A stretch of 64,000 bases of DNA, taken from positions 29,376 through 93,375 of the forward strand of contig CANKZI010000005.1 in assembly GCA_947488595.1 (NCBI GenBank). The letters run 5' to 3'. Origin of the DNA: Flavobacteriaceae bacterium. Its GTDB lineage: Bacteria; Bacteroidota; Bacteroidia; Flavobacteriales; Flavobacteriaceae. The number at the start of each line of letters is the position of its first letter. Position 1 is the stretch's first letter. The position numbers and the translations under genes are program-made. This document shows positions 25,991 through 38,292 of the stretch, piece by piece. The notes beneath the pieces are model-generated. The model saw only the letters and a list, made by a program, of their open reading frames with translations, had not been told where the DNA came from and did not search any database.

Positions 25991-28537
25991 TTAATTAGTT
26001 GGTTCTTCCGCTTTTTGAACTTTCACATTCAATTCTTGAGAATCATCTTCAATGTCCATATAAATTTCGTCGCCAGCACCAATTTTAGAAGTAATGATTT
26101 CTTCTGCCAAAGCATCTTCAACATATTTTTGGATGGCTCTTTTTAAAGGTCTTGCACCAAACTGTTTGTCGAAACCTTTGTCGGCGATAAAAGCTTTTGC
26201 TTTGTCAGAAAGACTCAGTTTGTATCCCAATTCGGCGATACGGACATATAATTTTTTCAATTCAATTTCGATAATCAAATCGATGTCATGTTTTTCTAAT
26301 GCGTTAAAGACAATTACATCGTCAATTCGGTTTAGAAATTCTGGTGCAAACGCTTTTTTAAGGGCATTTTCAATAATACTCTTTGAGTTTTCATCGGCAT
26401 TAGCTACTCTTGTTGCGGTTCCAAAACCAACGCCTTGACCAAAATCTTTGAGTTGTCGTGCGCCAATGTTAGAAGTCATGATAATGATTGTGTTTTTAAA
26501 ATCGATTTTTCGACCCAAACTATCGGTCAAATAACCATCATCTAATACTTGAAGCATCATATTAAAAACATCGGGATGGGCTTTTTCAATTTCGTCCAAA
26601 AGCACTACACAATAAGGTTTTCTTCGCACTTTTTCGGTCAATTGTCCGCCTTCTTCGTAGCCAACATAGCCTGGAGGCGCTCCAACCAATCTCGAAATAG
26701 CAAATTTTTCCATGTATTCGCTCATATCAATGCGAACCAAAGCATCTTCAGAGTCGAATAATTCTTTGGCAAGTACTTTGGCCAATTGCGTTTTTCCGAC
26801 ACCAGTTTGACCCAAGAAAATAAATGAACCAATGGGTCTATTTGGATCTTTAAGACCGGCACGGTTGCGTTGGATAGAACGGGCAATTTTCATTACTGCT
26901 TCGTTTTGCCCAATGACCTTATTTTGAATTAATTCAGGTAATTTAGCTAATTTATTACTTTCAGTTTGAGCAATACGGTTTACTGGAATGCCAGTCATCA
27001 TAGAAACCACATCGGCCACATTGTCTTCGGTCACTAAAATGCGATTGGTTTTAGCATCTTCTTCCCATTGTTCTTGAGCGATAGCCAAATCTTTTTCTAT
27101 CCGTTTTTCATCATCACGCAATTTAGCTGCTTCTTCATATTTTTGTTTTTTGACGACAGTATTTTTTAATTCACGCACTTCTTCCAACTGACGCTCTAAG
27201 TCCAAAATTTGTTTGGGAACATCAATATTGGTAATATGCACACGTGAACCTGCTTCGTCTAAAGCATCAATGGCTTTGTCTGGTAAAAAGCGTTCAGACA
27301 TGTAGCGGTTGGTTAATTTCACACAAGCTTCAATTGCTTCTTGGGTGTAAATCACATTATGGTGGTCTTCGTATTTGTTTTTGATGTTATTAAGAATCGT
27401 AATTGTTTCTTCAACCGAAGTGGGTTCGACAATTACTTTTTGAAAACGACGTTCTAAAGCGCCATCTTTTTCGATATACTGACGGTATTCATCTAATGTT
27501 GTAGCGCCAATACATTGAATTTCGCCACGGGCTAAAGCCGGTTTGAACATATTAGAAGCATCGAGAGAACCCGTAGCACCGCCAGCTCCAACAATAGTGT
27601 GAATTTCGTCAATAAAGAGAATGATATCATCATTTTTCTCGAGTTCATTCATAACGGCTTTCATTCGTTCTTCAAATTGACCACGGTATTTTGTTCCGGC
27701 AACCAAACTCGCTAAATCCAAAGTGACAACTCTTTTATTAAAAAGGATTCGAGAAACTTTTTTCTGAATGATTCTGAGCGCAAGTCCTTCGGCAATTGCA
27801 GATTTTCCAACACCCGGTTCGCCAATCAAAAGTGGATTGTTTTTCTTTCTACGGCTCAAAATTTGAGAAACACGTTCAATTTCTTTTTCGCGTCCCACCA
27901 CGGGATCTAGTTTTCCTTCTTCTGCCATTTCGGTTAAATCGCGACCAAAATTATCCAAAACTGGTGTTTTCGATTTTTTATTGGATTTGTTGGCAGGATT
28001 ATTAAAGTTGCTTTCTTTTAAACTGTCATCTTGTCCTGAATCGTCGTTATAAGATGATTCATTTCGAGGTAAATTTTCTAAAAATTCTTCTTCGTTTGGC
28101 GTCATATTCAGATATTGTTCTTTGGCTATATCATAATCAATTTTTAGTTTATTCAATAGCTTGGTTGTAGGATCGTTTTCGTTTTTTAAAATACATAGCA
28201 ATAAATGTGCAGTACTAATAGAGGTACTTTGAAAAACTTTTGCTTCAAGAAAAGTAGTCTTTAAAGCCCTTTCCGCTTGACGGGTTAGATGTAAATTTTT
28301 CTTTTCATTGGTTATTTCGACCGTTGGACTAGCAGGGCTCAAAATTTCAACCTTGCGGCGAAGATGGTCCAAATCGACGGAAAGATTATTAAGAATATTA
28401 ATTGCTTTGCCATTTCCGTCTCTCAAAATACCTAACATTAAATGCTCAGTTCCGATAAAGTCATGGCCTAAACGCAACGCTTCTTCTTTGCTGTAAGTAA
28501 TAACATCTTTTACTCTTGGTGAAAAATTATCATCCAT
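25991..28537 (-). CDS. clpC: ATP-dependent Clp protease ATP-binding subunit ClpC
   Basis: The protein has 848 residues, the length of ClpC-type HSP100 unfoldases that feed substrates to ClpP. The N domain (1-145) has two Clp-N repeats. AAA domain 1 has Walker [10 protein letters not shown] at about 238 and Walker [11 protein letters not shown]. The middle region includes a UVR-like coiled segment ([20 protein letters not shown]). AAA domain 2 has Walker [10 protein letters not shown] and [18 protein letters not shown] Pro/Ser/Asn-rich linker (about 150-190) separates the N domain from AAA-1. It is monocistronic, divergent from gyrA across about 260 bp. It is probably a general proteostasis and stress factor. 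Confidence 0.95.
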   Translation of the reverse strand: MDDNFSPRVKDVITYSKEEALRLGHDFIGTEHLMLGILRDGNGKAINILNNLSVDLDHLRRKVEILSPASPTVEITNEKKNLHLTRQAERALKTTFLEAKVFQSTSISTAHLLLCILKNENDPTTKLLNKLKIDYDIAKEQYLNMTPNEEEFLENLPRNESSYNDDSGQDDSLKESNFNNPANKSNKKSKTPVLDNFGRDLTEMAEEGKLDPVVGREKEIERVSQILSRRKKNNPLLIGEPGVGKSAIAEGLALRIIQKKVSRILFNKRVVTLDLASLVAGTKYRGQFEERMKAVMNELEKNDDIILFIDEIHTIVGAGGATGSLDASNMFKPALARGEIQCIGATTLDEYRQYIEKDGALERRFQKVIVEPTSVEETITILNNIKNKYEDHHNVIYTQEAIEACVKLTNRYMSERFLPDKAIDALDEAGSRVHITNIDVPKQILDLERQLEEVRELKNTVVKKQKYEEAAKLRDDEKRIEKDLAIAQEQWEEDAKTNRILVTEDNVADVVSMMTGIPVNRIAQTESNKLAKLPELIQNKVIGQNEAVMKIARSIQRNRAGLKDPNRPIGSFIFLGQTGVGKTQLAKVLAKELFDSEDALVRIDMSEYMEKFAISRLVGAPPGYVGYEEGGQLTEKVRRKPYCVVLLDEIEKAHPDVFNMMLQVLDDGYLTDSLGRKIDFKNTIIIMTSNIGARQLKDFGQGVGFGTATRVANADENSKSIIENALKKAFAPEFLNRIDDVIVFNALEKHDIDLIIEIELKKLYVRIAELGYKLSLSDKAKAFIADKGFDKQFGARPLKRAIQKYVEDALAEEIITSKIGAGDEIYMDIEDDSQELNVKVQKAEEPTN

Positions 28538-28750
28538 AATTATATATAAGTTGTTGCTATAAATTTACTAATTATATCCTGCGAAAGCAAAAATCATTCC
28601 CTGTCACAACTACTGACAGCTAAGTGACAAAAAATATCTAATATTCAAAGTTAAAATTTTGAAAATTTATTAACCTAAATGGGTTGGCATTTTGTTAATA
28701 AATCAACTAAAAATAGTTCAGTTTACAATTAAAAAAAAAATCAAAAACTG

Positions 28751-28758
28751 TATATTAG
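28751..28758 (+). promoter_or_regulatory. Possible -7 element of gyrA
   Basis: TATATTAG followed by C lies 44 bp upstream of the gyrA start. It fits the TAnnTTAGC variant seen before gcvT and pfkA. No good -33 element is seen at the standard distance. Confidence 0.28.
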
Positions 28759-28801
28759 CAAGATTTTTAAACAAACGAATTTTAATTTTTAAGTATATAA
28801 T

Positions 28802-31441
<2,640 letters not shown>

Positions 31442-31521
31442 ATAGTAAATTGGACAAATTTCAAGACTAGGTTGATTGTGAAATTTGTTTTTTAATATAA
31501 ATCAAACTAAACCTATATTTT

Positions 31522-32811
31522 ATGAAAAACAAATATGTAATAATGGCAGCTTCATTGCTTATTTCCATAAGCACTTTTGCTCAAAAAGAACAAATTAAAG
31601 CCGCTGAGAAAGCGCTTAAAAATTCAAATGCTGTCGAAGCCAAAAAAATCTTAACAGATGCCGAACCATTAATAGCTAATGCTACTGAAGAAGAAAAAGC
31701 CCAATTTTATTCGGTTAAAGGTAATGTGTACCTTCAATTGGCAAAATCCAATGTGGATTCAGGTAAAAATTATTCAGAAGCTTTAAAAGCATATCAAGTA
31801 GTTTTTGACACTGAAAAAAAATCAGGGAAATCAAAATACAGTAAGCCTGCAGAAGTTCAAAAATTATTAGTAATCAATGGTTTAAAATCGGCTGCCTATG
31901 AAGATTACAAGAACAAAAATTTTAAAGGGGCAAGTGATAAATATTACGAATTGTACCAATCAGACAATACACAGACAGATTTTTTGTACAATGCGTCTAA
32001 TGCAGCGCTTGGAGCAAAAGAGTACGATTTGGCTTTGACTTATCTTGAGGAATTGAAGCGCATCAATTACTCTGGCGAAACGACCTATTTTATTGCCGTA
32101 AGTAAAGTAAATGGTCGAGAAGATTTTTACAGTACCAAAAAAGAACGCGATGCTGCGGTAAGTTTAGGAACACATGAAAAGCCAACCGATGAACTTGTTC
32201 CTTCAAAAAGAGGTGAAATTTATAGAAATATTGCCTTGATATTAATTCAGAAAGGTCAGATTGAAGAAGCTAAAAAAGCCATACAGGAGGCCAGAATTGC
32301 CAACCCAAACGACGATTCATTGATATTATCGGAGGCTGATTTGTATTTAAAAACCAAAGATATAGATACTTACAAAAAATTAATTACAGAGGTTTTAGAA
32401 AAAAATCCAAATAATTTTGAATTGATTTTTAATCTGGGTGTTGTAAGTTATACTAATAAAGATTTTGTCAATGCCGAAAAATATTACCTGCGCGTGATTG
32501 AATTGAATCCCAACTATGCCAACGCCTATTTTAATATGTCAGCATTAAAAATTGACCAAGCCACCACGATGCTCGACAATATGAATAAATTGAGTACTTC
32601 GGCTGCTGACAATAAGAAGTATGATGCAATGAAAAAAGAGCGTGATGCGTTATTGGTCGTTATTCAAGGCTATTTAGAAAAAACAATTGCACTAGACGAT
32701 AGTAATATTGATGCAAAACAGGCTCTAGTTACGGTTTATAATGCTTTAGAAATGAGTGCTAAAGCCAAAGCTTTAAAAGAAAATATAAAAGCACAAGAAA
32801 GTAAACAATAA
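31522..32811 (+). CDS. Secreted tetratricopeptide repeat protein
   Basis: The protein has 429 residues with a signal peptide (VIMAASLLISISTFAQ). The mature part is a string of TPR-like helix pairs. Recognisable units include YRNIALILIQKGQIEEAKKA (about 232-255), FNLGVVSYTNKDFVNAEKYY and VIELNPNYANAYFNMSALK (about 305-340). TPR arrays bind other proteins. It lies in the periplasm or outer-membrane complex space. It is encoded 80 bp after gyrA, an arrangement I recall from other flavobacteria although the functional link is unknown. A strong terminator follows. No enzymatic domain is present. Confidence 0.88.
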   Translation: MKNKYVIMAASLLISISTFAQKEQIKAAEKALKNSNAVEAKKILTDAEPLIANATEEEKAQFYSVKGNVYLQLAKSNVDSGKNYSEALKAYQVVFDTEKKSGKSKYSKPAEVQKLLVINGLKSAAYEDYKNKNFKGASDKYYELYQSDNTQTDFLYNASNAALGAKEYDLALTYLEELKRINYSGETTYFIAVSKVNGREDFYSTKKERDAAVSLGTHEKPTDELVPSKRGEIYRNIALILIQKGQIEEAKKAIQEARIANPNDDSLILSEADLYLKTKDIDTYKKLITEVLEKNPNNFELIFNLGVVSYTNKDFVNAEKYYLRVIELNPNYANAYFNMSALKIDQATTMLDNMNKLSTSAADNKKYDAMKKERDALLVVIQGYLEKTIALDDSNIDAKQALVTVYNALEMSAKAKALKENIKAQESKQ

Positions 32812-32823
32812 TAGATAATAAAG

Positions 32824-32858
32824 AATCCCGAGTCAATTGTAACTCGGGATTTTTTTTT
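32824..32858 (+). terminator. Rho-independent terminator of the gyrA-TPR unit
   Basis: AATCCCGAGT pairs perfectly with ACTCGGGATT around an 8-nt loop, followed by nine T. Its far end overlaps by a base or two the place where the intact frame of the opposing NlpC/P60 gene would have stopped. Confidence 0.87.
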
Positions 32859-32963
32859 ATACTATCTTTTTTATAACTCTTAATTTGTGGGTGTGTCTGT
32901 TGGTTTCGGCATTATAAATTCCGAGATGGTCCAAACGATCAATGCGAACTTTTCCACTTGCAA
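32857..32963 (-). other. Displaced C-terminal frame of the NlpC/P60 gene (frameshift)
   Basis: After IIH the annotated frame reads CKWKSSH and stops. Deleting one A of the pair at 32962-32963 restores IIHASGKVRIDRLDHLGIYN and onward to a stop at 32857. That tail is the normal ending of this family. The insertion is either a real recent mutation or a sequence error. Confidence 0.75.
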
Positions 32964-33619
32964 TGAATAATATAATTGTCATTCATAATTATGCCTACAT
33001 GAATAATATTGCCTTCTTCATTATCGAAAAAAGCCAAATCTCCAGCCTCACTTTCTTCAATAAAACTTAACGCTTCACCTTGAGTAGCTTGTTGCGAAGC
33101 ATCTCGCAATAAATGATAGCCATTGAGTTTATAAACCATTTGTGTTAACCCAGAACAATCGATTCCGAAAGGCGTTTTTCCACCCCATAAATACGGCGCA
33201 TTCAAATACATAAATGCCGTTTCGATAATCGTTGCTTTTGGTTTAAGGCCGCTAATCTTCATCCCTTCAAAGTTGTAATTTTGTATGTTAATTTCGGGAT
33301 GATTTAAAAAAGAAAGTGACGCGCCAAGGGGTATGGGCATCAAAAAATTATTTGAAGTCGTAATGTATTCAACCAAATCAGAATTTAAAATAATCGCATC
33401 TTTGGACAATTGGTTGTACTCTGATTCGCCAATAACTTGAAACTGTTTGGAATCAATCCAACCTTGATAAGCATCAAAATGCAACTTGACTTTAGACCAC
33501 TGTTTTTGCTGTTCAATGATTTCAAAATGTTCGCCAAACAAAACTTGCGATACGATTTCGCTTTTATCACTGGCGTCCATTCGCAATGGGATGTTGGCTA
33601 AATTACAAATTCCGAACAT
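32939..33619 (-). CDS. NlpC/P60 (C40) peptidase with SH3-like N-terminus, C-terminally frameshifted
   Basis: The protein is 226 residues as read. An SH3-like bacterial domain (about 1-80, with SEIVSQVLFGEHFEII and GWIDSKQFQ) precedes an NlpC/P60 cysteine peptidase domain. GIDCSGLTQMVY carries the nucleophile Cys, NIIHVGIIM the His and YIIH the third polar residue. The family cuts D-Glu-meso-Dap bonds in cell-wall peptides. There is no signal peptide, so it is likely cytosolic and acts on recycled muropeptides. One extra base near 32962 replaces the last 35 or so residues with seven foreign ones. The catalytic triad is retained, so activity may survive. The thiolase gene is 86 bp upstream. Confidence 0.8.
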   Translation of the reverse strand: MFGICNLANIPLRMDASDKSEIVSQVLFGEHFEIIEQQKQWSKVKLHFDAYQGWIDSKQFQVIGESEYNQLSKDAIILNSDLVEYITTSNNFLMPIPLGASLSFLNHPEINIQNYNFEGMKISGLKPKATIIETAFMYLNAPYLWGGKTPFGIDCSGLTQMVYKLNGYHLLRDASQQATQGEALSFIEESEAGDLAFFDNEEGNIIHVGIIMNDNYIIHCKWKSSH

Positions 33620-33705
33620 GAATGTGAATTAAGAATTAAAAAAATTACAAATCAAAAATGCCTAACAAAATTAGTAATTTTTAATTCGTAATTCCTAATT
33701 GTTTT

Positions 33706-34881
33706 TTATGCTCTTTCTATTACAATTGCCGAAGCACCACCACCGCCATTGCAAATTGCAGCAGCACCAATTTTAGCATCATTTTGCGCAAGAACATTAA
33801 TCAAGGTAATAATAATTCTAACGCCAGAGCAACCAAGCGGATGTCCTAATGCCACTGCGCCACCATTGACATTTACTTTGTCGTTGTCAAGTCCAAGTAT
33901 TTTGGAGTTGGCTAAGCCTACAACGGCAAAAGCTTCGTTAAATTCAAAAAAATCAACAGCTGCAATTTCAATTCCTGCTTTGTCTAATGCTTTTGGTAAA
34001 GCTTTTGCTGGGGAAGTGGTAAACCATTTTGGTTCTTGCGCGGCATCTGCATAACCTCTAATATAAGCCAATGGAGTCAATCCTAAAGCTTTTGCTTTGT
34101 CTTCGCTCATTAAGATTACTGCACCAGCACCATCGTTAATTGTCGAAGCATTGGCTGCTGTAACGGTTCCGTCTTTTGTAAATGCGGGATTTAAAGTTGG
34201 TATTTTATCTAATTTCACATTACTAAATTCTTCATCTTTGGTAATCATAATTGGGTCGCCTTTGCGCTGTGGAACTGCTACGGGAACAACTTCATTATCA
34301 AATTTTCCATTTTCCCAAGCTTTGGCTGCACGCTGATAGGATTGAATGGCAAAATCGTCTTGCGCTTCACGCGAAAAATGGTATTCAGTTGCGCACAAAT
34401 CAGCACATACACCCATGGCATTATTGTCGTATGCATCGGTCAATCCATCTTTTTGCATGCCGTCGATCATTGACGCAGGGCCAAATTTGTAACCATTTCT
34501 CAAATGAATATAGTGTGGAATCAAACTCATGTTTTCCATACCACCCGCAATAACAATCTCTGCATCACCAGATAAAATGGCTTGTGCGCCTTGCATTACA
34601 GCTTTCATTCCAGATGCACAAACTTTATTTATTGTAGTGGCGATAACAGTCTTGGGTAAACCTGCCAATAGCGCAGCTTGACGTGCAGGAGCTTGACCAA
34701 CGCCAGCTTGAACGACGTTACCCATGATTACTTCGTCAATCAAATTGGGATTTAAATTAATTTTATCTAAAGCGCCCTTGATGGCAACTGCGCCTAATTG
34801 TGGTGCGGTTACAGTAGACAAACCTCCCATAAAACTTCCGATTGGTGTTCTAGCGGCTGCAACAATTACTACTTTTTTCAT
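33706..34881 (-). CDS. Acetyl-CoA C-acyltransferase (thiolase)
   Basis: The protein has 391 residues, standard for thiolases, which condense two acetyl-CoA or cleave 3-ketoacyl-CoA. The acylated Cys is in INKVCASGMKAVM at about residue 88. The His and second Cys are in NVNGGAVALGHPLGCSG (about 345) and AAICNGGGGASAIVIE (about 378). NEAFAVV is the conserved NEAF box. Length and motifs fit the acetoacetyl-CoA thiolase/AtoB group more than FadA, but substrate chain length is uncertain. No other beta-oxidation genes are nearby. It is transcribed toward the NlpC/P60 gene. Confidence 0.92.
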   Translation of the reverse strand: MKKVVIVAAARTPIGSFMGGLSTVTAPQLGAVAIKGALDKINLNPNLIDEVIMGNVVQAGVGQAPARQAALLAGLPKTVIATTINKVCASGMKAVMQGAQAILSGDAEIVIAGGMENMSLIPHYIHLRNGYKFGPASMIDGMQKDGLTDAYDNNAMGVCADLCATEYHFSREAQDDFAIQSYQRAAKAWENGKFDNEVVPVAVPQRKGDPIMITKDEEFSNVKLDKIPTLNPAFTKDGTVTAANASTINDGAGAVILMSEDKAKALGLTPLAYIRGYADAAQEPKWFTTSPAKALPKALDKAGIEIAAVDFFEFNEAFAVVGLANSKILGLDNDKVNVNGGAVALGHPLGCSGVRIIITLINVLAQNDAKIGAAAICNGGGGASAIVIERA

Positions 34882-35021
34882 AATATGATATTGAATTGTG
34901 GTTTAGATTGCGAAATTAATCAATTTGAATAAATTATATATTGATTTTTTGAGAATATTGCACATTTAACGACTTTAAATTTCAAATGAAATGAATTCCT
35001 AAAAAAAATAAGTAGTATAAA

Positions 35022-35052
35022 AAACAAAAAAACCACTGCTGTCAGTGGTTCT
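35022..35052 (-). terminator. Terminator of the tRNA operon
   Basis: On the minus strand AACCACTG and CAGTGGTT form an 8-bp perfect stem with a 4-nt loop, followed by seven T. It begins 5 bp after the 3' end of tRNA-Arg. Confidence 0.85.
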
Positions 35053-35056
35053 TTTG

Positions 35057-35130
<74 letters not shown>

Positions 35131-35161
35131 ATTTTGATTTTAAAACTTAATGGAAAGTTTG

Positions 35162-35236
35162 TCGGGGTGGCAGGATTCGAACCTGCGGCCTCCTGCTCCC
35201 AAAGCAGGCGCGATAACCGAGCTACGCTACACCCCG
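35162..35236 (-). tRNA. tRNA-Pro (anticodon TGG)
   Basis: A 75-nt cloverleaf has acceptor CGGGGTG pairing with CACCCCG and discriminator A. The anticodon loop TTTGGGA is closed by a CCTGC/GCAGG stem, and the T arm reads GGTTCGAATCC. It lies between the Ser and Arg tRNAs. Confidence 0.95.
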
Positions 35237-35246
35237 AAAATAAAAG

Positions 35247-35333
35247 CGGAGAGTAAGGGATTCGAACCCTTGGTACAGTTCCCCATACGCATGTTTAGCA
35301 AACATGTCCTTTCGGCCTCTCAGGCAACTCTCC
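35247..35333 (-). tRNA. tRNA-Ser (anticodon GCT)
   Basis: An 87-nt tRNA has the long variable arm of class II tRNAs (TATGGGGAACTGTACC region). The acceptor is GGAGAGT pairing with ACTCTCC, and the discriminator is G, as expected for serine. The anticodon loop is TTGCTAA. It is the first gene of the operon, with a clear promoter about 40 bp upstream. Confidence 0.95.
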
Positions 35334-35366
35334 AAACGCAATTTGCGTAATGCTTTTAAGCGGTTG

Positions 35367-35397
35367 CAAATGTAATTGTTCATTCTATATTTCACAA
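35367..35397 (-). promoter_or_regulatory. Promoter of the tRNA-Ser/Pro/Arg operon
   Basis: On the minus strand TTGT (35394-35397) is followed after 19 bp by TACATTTG (35367-35374) and C. The -7 element is a perfect TAnnTTTG. It ends 33 bp before the mature tRNA-Ser. Confidence 0.55.
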
Positions 35398-35855
35398 GTA
35401 AAAACATCGTTTTTTTTAAAGTTTTTTTAATTGCGAACTAAATACATTAACAATCAAACGCATAGCATTACATATACTTACTTTTCGTTTTCAAAAAAGG
35501 TTTTATTAGCATTCGAACTGACGTAGTATTTGCCTCATTTTGGTCCAGTATAATGCAATTTTCTATTATAAGTTTCTGTACTTTAGCAGTACCATTTTTT
35601 ACTTCTGATTTTATTTTAGCAGTTTATTTCTTAAATTTTTTAGTTGCTTTTTTACTTGTTTTTCGGTTTTAGCAGTGTTTCCTGCAACCTTTTTTACCGA
35701 TTTTTCTTACTTATGCAAAAATCCAGAAATTAGAACCCCAGATGCGACAAACAATAATTTTTTTTATAAATAAAAAGATTGTAATGTTTTGATTTTTAAA
35801 ATTAATCAATTTATGAAAACAAATAGATAAATTTGTAAAACAAAAATTAGCACCG
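35398..35855. other. 458-bp intergenic region with a possible decayed Lys-rich frame
   Basis: No intact gene is seen. It separates the tRNA promoter from the VanX-like gene. On the minus strand around 35610-35700 a short frame reads KSVKKVAGNTAKTEKQVKKQ and then LKNLRNKLLK before a stop, similar in flavour to Lys/Ala-rich histone-like tails. It has no start codon and further stops follow, so at most it is a remnant. The rest is AT-rich without clear hairpins. Confidence 0.4.
35828..35835 (+). promoter_or_regulatory. -7 element upstream of the VanX-like gene
   Basis: TAAATTTG matches the Bacteroidota -7 consensus exactly and lies 20 bp before the start codon. The -33 region is poor (TTTA at short spacing). 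Confidence 0.38.
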
Positions 35856-36533
35856 ATGCGAAATACAATTTGTTTTTTAGGGATTTTATTATTGTTTTCT
35901 TGTAAAAATGCCAAAGAAATGGTGTATTCAGAAAAACCATTTACTGATGTTATAATTAAACAAGAAAATACAACTCGAATAACTAATGACACTACTTTTG
36001 TTCGCCTCAGCGATTATAGCAATTCATTCGTATATGATATGAAGTATGCCACCGACGACAACTTTTTGAAAGCAAAAGTTTATGATTGCGCCGAATGTTA
36101 TTTGCGATTAAAAACAGTCAAAGCCCTTATAAATGCTAATAATTCATTTATGAAATTGGGTTATCAAATTAAAATATTTGATTGCTATCGTCCGTTATCA
36201 GTTCAAAAAAAAATGTGGAAAATCGTCAACAATCCTAACTATGTCGCCGATCCTGCAAAAGGTTCTATTCATAATCGTGGTGGCGCTGTTGATTGTTCTT
36301 TAGTTGATAAAAACGGAAAAGTAGTAGATATGGGCACTGATTTTGACTTTTTTGGTATCGAAGCTTCACATAATTACACCAATTTATCTATTGAAGTAAT
36401 CGAAAACCGCAAGCTTTTAAGAAATATAATGCTTCAAAACAATTTCAATATTTTTGCATCCGAATGGTGGCATTACAATCTAAATGGTGCCGAAAACGAT
36501 AAAATATCTAATTTTCAATGGCATTGCGATTGA
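35856..36533 (+). CDS. D-Ala-D-Ala dipeptidase (M15D, VanX/DdpX-like), lipoprotein
   Basis: The protein has 225 residues. The N-terminus (FLGILLLFSCKN) is a lipoprotein signal with Cys at about 16. The M15D zinc site is complete: GSIHNRGGAVDCSL gives HxxGxAxD, with the ligands His and Asp, and SEWWHYNL near the C-terminus gives the catalytic Glu and third ligand His. IFDCYRPLSVQKKMW is the conserved Arg-containing substrate loop. Such enzymes split D-Ala-D-Ala; in non-resistant bacteria they recycle cell-wall dipeptide. No vanH/vanA genes are near, so this is not a vancomycin-resistance cassette. It is convergent with the hypothetical gene 3 bp away. Confidence 0.9.
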   Translation: MRNTICFLGILLLFSCKNAKEMVYSEKPFTDVIIKQENTTRITNDTTFVRLSDYSNSFVYDMKYATDDNFLKAKVYDCAECYLRLKTVKALINANNSFMKLGYQIKIFDCYRPLSVQKKMWKIVNNPNYVADPAKGSIHNRGGAVDCSLVDKNGKVVDMGTDFDFFGIEASHNYTNLSIEVIENRKLLRNIMLQNNFNIFASEWWHYNLNGAENDKISNFQWHCD

Positions 36534-36536
36534 AAT

Positions 36537-37106
36537 TTATTCGATGCACTTTAAATAATTAACAAAATAATTTTCAGGTTCATAAGTCACTTTTGTCAAC
36601 TCTGAAACCAACTCTTTTTTGAAAATATAATCAATAGTCTCGGTAGTGTATTTGATTCGAATTAGCGAAACTGGTGCTTCCTTTAAAGCTTCGATGCTTC
36701 CCTGCATAAACATAAAAGAACCGGAAAGCAATCTTGAATATTTACTTTCTTCGTTTACGGCAATCATAGTTCCGCAACTTTCTTCTTTGTCGTGAATTAG
36801 CGTAACTACTTTTCCGTTGGTGAGTTGTAAATAAATTTTTGAATTGTTATCAAAACAATTCGCTTTAATAAAATCGGCACTTTTTTCTATTTGTTGCAAA
36901 TTCAATAACGGCGTTCCATCTGAATTGACCAACGAGAAAAATATATAACTTGATTTGCCCGCAAAGTTTCTTTCGTGCACCACATATTCTTTTGTGGCTT
37001 TATAACTTCCGATACTATCGACAACATTGGTGCCATATTCGCAAGGTTTTTGTGCATGAAGATTGTATTGTAAAAAGCAAATTATTGCTACTAAAGCATA
37101 TTTCAT
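36537..37106 (-). CDS. Secreted hypothetical protein translationally coupled to the methyltransferase gene
   Basis: The track opens at 37127, but the ATG at 37106 overlaps the upstream stop as TAATG and gives a proper signal peptide (MKYALVAIICFLQYNLHAQ). The result is 189 residues. The mature part has two Cys early (KPCEYG) and more later (ANCFDNN, EESCGTM), suggesting a small beta-rich periplasmic domain. I do not recognise the family. It is last in the operon after the THUMP-like methyltransferase and shares no clear function with it. Start choice is supported by coupling and signal peptide. Confidence 0.75.
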   Translation of the reverse strand: MKYALVAIICFLQYNLHAQKPCEYGTNVVDSIGSYKATKEYVVHERNFAGKSSYIFFSLVNSDGTPLLNLQQIEKSADFIKANCFDNNSKIYLQLTNGKVVTLIHDKEESCGTMIAVNEESKYSRLLSGSFMFMQGSIEALKEAPVSLIRIKYTTETIDYIFKKELVSELTKVTYEPENYFVNYLKCIE

Positions 37107-38290
37107 TAGGATTGAATTTTTGTGCAAATTAAAACTATTTTATTGTTATTTGTATCAGTTGTTAAAAAGCAATATTGATTTCCACCATCTTTAATTTTCC
37201 ATTTTTTCCGAATGTTTTCGACAGTTTCCGGAAAGTTTCGCGTTGTAATATTGTATTGCTTTTTTTCCAGATGAATTTTCATATCATTTTTGGCATAAAT
37301 GAATTGCTGCTGAATTTCGAAAACCCTTCCTGGAAAGGTAATAATGTCGTCGGAAGTATATAGATGTGAATGTTGGTGCAATTTTTTTAAACTAAAAGCA
37401 TTTCCAATCGCATTAAATCCGCCCGATTTCATGATGGCATTATTTGGTTCATATAAATATTTTTGAGGTAATCCTAATTGTGAGTTAACATTTTTTTCGT
37501 TCAAATAAAACTCAAATTTTGCTGTTCTATTTTTATTAATATCAATCGTTTTGATTTCGATTTTGGCAGTAAAATCTTTCGATAGTTCCCATAATAACTC
37601 TTTTACTTCATTATCAACCGCTACAATATGAATTGTTTTTACGTTTTTTAATTCCGATAATCCAGCAGAAATATCCAAAATTGGTGCGGTTTTTATCAAA
37701 ATATGATTTGAATATAAAAAATAAAAATCCAAAAGCTCAGTAACATTGGGCAAGCAATCTTTGAGCATAAAAACTTTTCCTTTGACATCACTTCTTCTTG
37801 ATGGATCGATATAAATCCAGTCGAAATGCAAATCCAGACTTTTCAAAATTGCAGCACTATCGTTTTGGTAACAGCTAATATTTTGAACTGCTAATTGCTT
37901 AAAATTGTGACTTACAATTTCTGATAATTCATCATTAATTTCGCAATGAATGACTTGGTTAAATTTTTTCGAAAAGTAATAATCATCAATACCAAATCCG
38001 CCTGTTAAATCAATTAATTGATTGCCGCTTATTAAGCTCGCTTTGTAGTTTGCGGTAACTTCTGATGAAGTTTGCTCAATATTAATTTTACCTGGATAAA
38101 CAATATTTTCGGTATTAAACCAAGTTGGAAGTTTGCGCTTGGCTTTTGTTTTTGCTGCAATTTGGTTTAAAATGGTCGGCCAGTCTTGATTTGGAAAAGG
38201 ATTTTTTTGCAAAGCCAATTGGGTAACCGGAACACTAATGTTTTGATTAATAAAGTCTTGAATTACTGGATTTAAAAGGTCTAAATTCAA
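37106..38290 (-). CDS. Class I SAM-dependent methyltransferase with THUMP-like domain
   Basis: The protein has 394 residues. An N-terminal helical region of about 95 residues leads into a Rossmann methyltransferase core: LIDLTGGFGIDDYYFSKKF binds SAM, HCEINDELSEIVSHNF is the acidic-loop strand, and FDWIYIDPSRR is motif IV (DPSRR). The C-terminal 100 or so residues match the THUMP-like (PF18096) type, which suggests an RNA, perhaps tRNA or rRNA, substrate. The catalytic target is not known. It starts 2 bp downstream of the AI-2E family gene stop, and its own stop overlaps the next start (TAATG), so it is within the tsaD operon. Context with tsaD and rsmE supports an RNA-modification role. Confidence 0.85.
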   Translation of the reverse strand: MNLDLLNPVIQDFINQNISVPVTQLALQKNPFPNQDWPTILNQIAAKTKAKRKLPTWFNTENIVYPGKINIEQTSSEVTANYKASLISGNQLIDLTGGFGIDDYYFSKKFNQVIHCEINDELSEIVSHNFKQLAVQNISCYQNDSAAILKSLDLHFDWIYIDPSRRSDVKGKVFMLKDCLPNVTELLDFYFLYSNHILIKTAPILDISAGLSELKNVKTIHIVAVDNEVKELLWELSKDFTAKIEIKTIDINKNRTAKFEFYLNEKNVNSQLGLPQKYLYEPNNAIMKSGGFNAIGNAFSLKKLHQHSHLYTSDDIITFPGRVFEIQQQFIYAKNDMKIHLEKKQYNITTRNFPETVENIRKKWKIKDGGNQYCFLTTDTNNNKIVLICTKIQS

Positions 38291-38292
38291 TT

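Noticed and set aside
35856-36533. Vancomycin-resistance gene vanX
   Set aside because: The gene is a chromosomal lipoprotein-type dipeptidase with no vanH or vanA ligase nearby, so a wall-recycling role is more likely.
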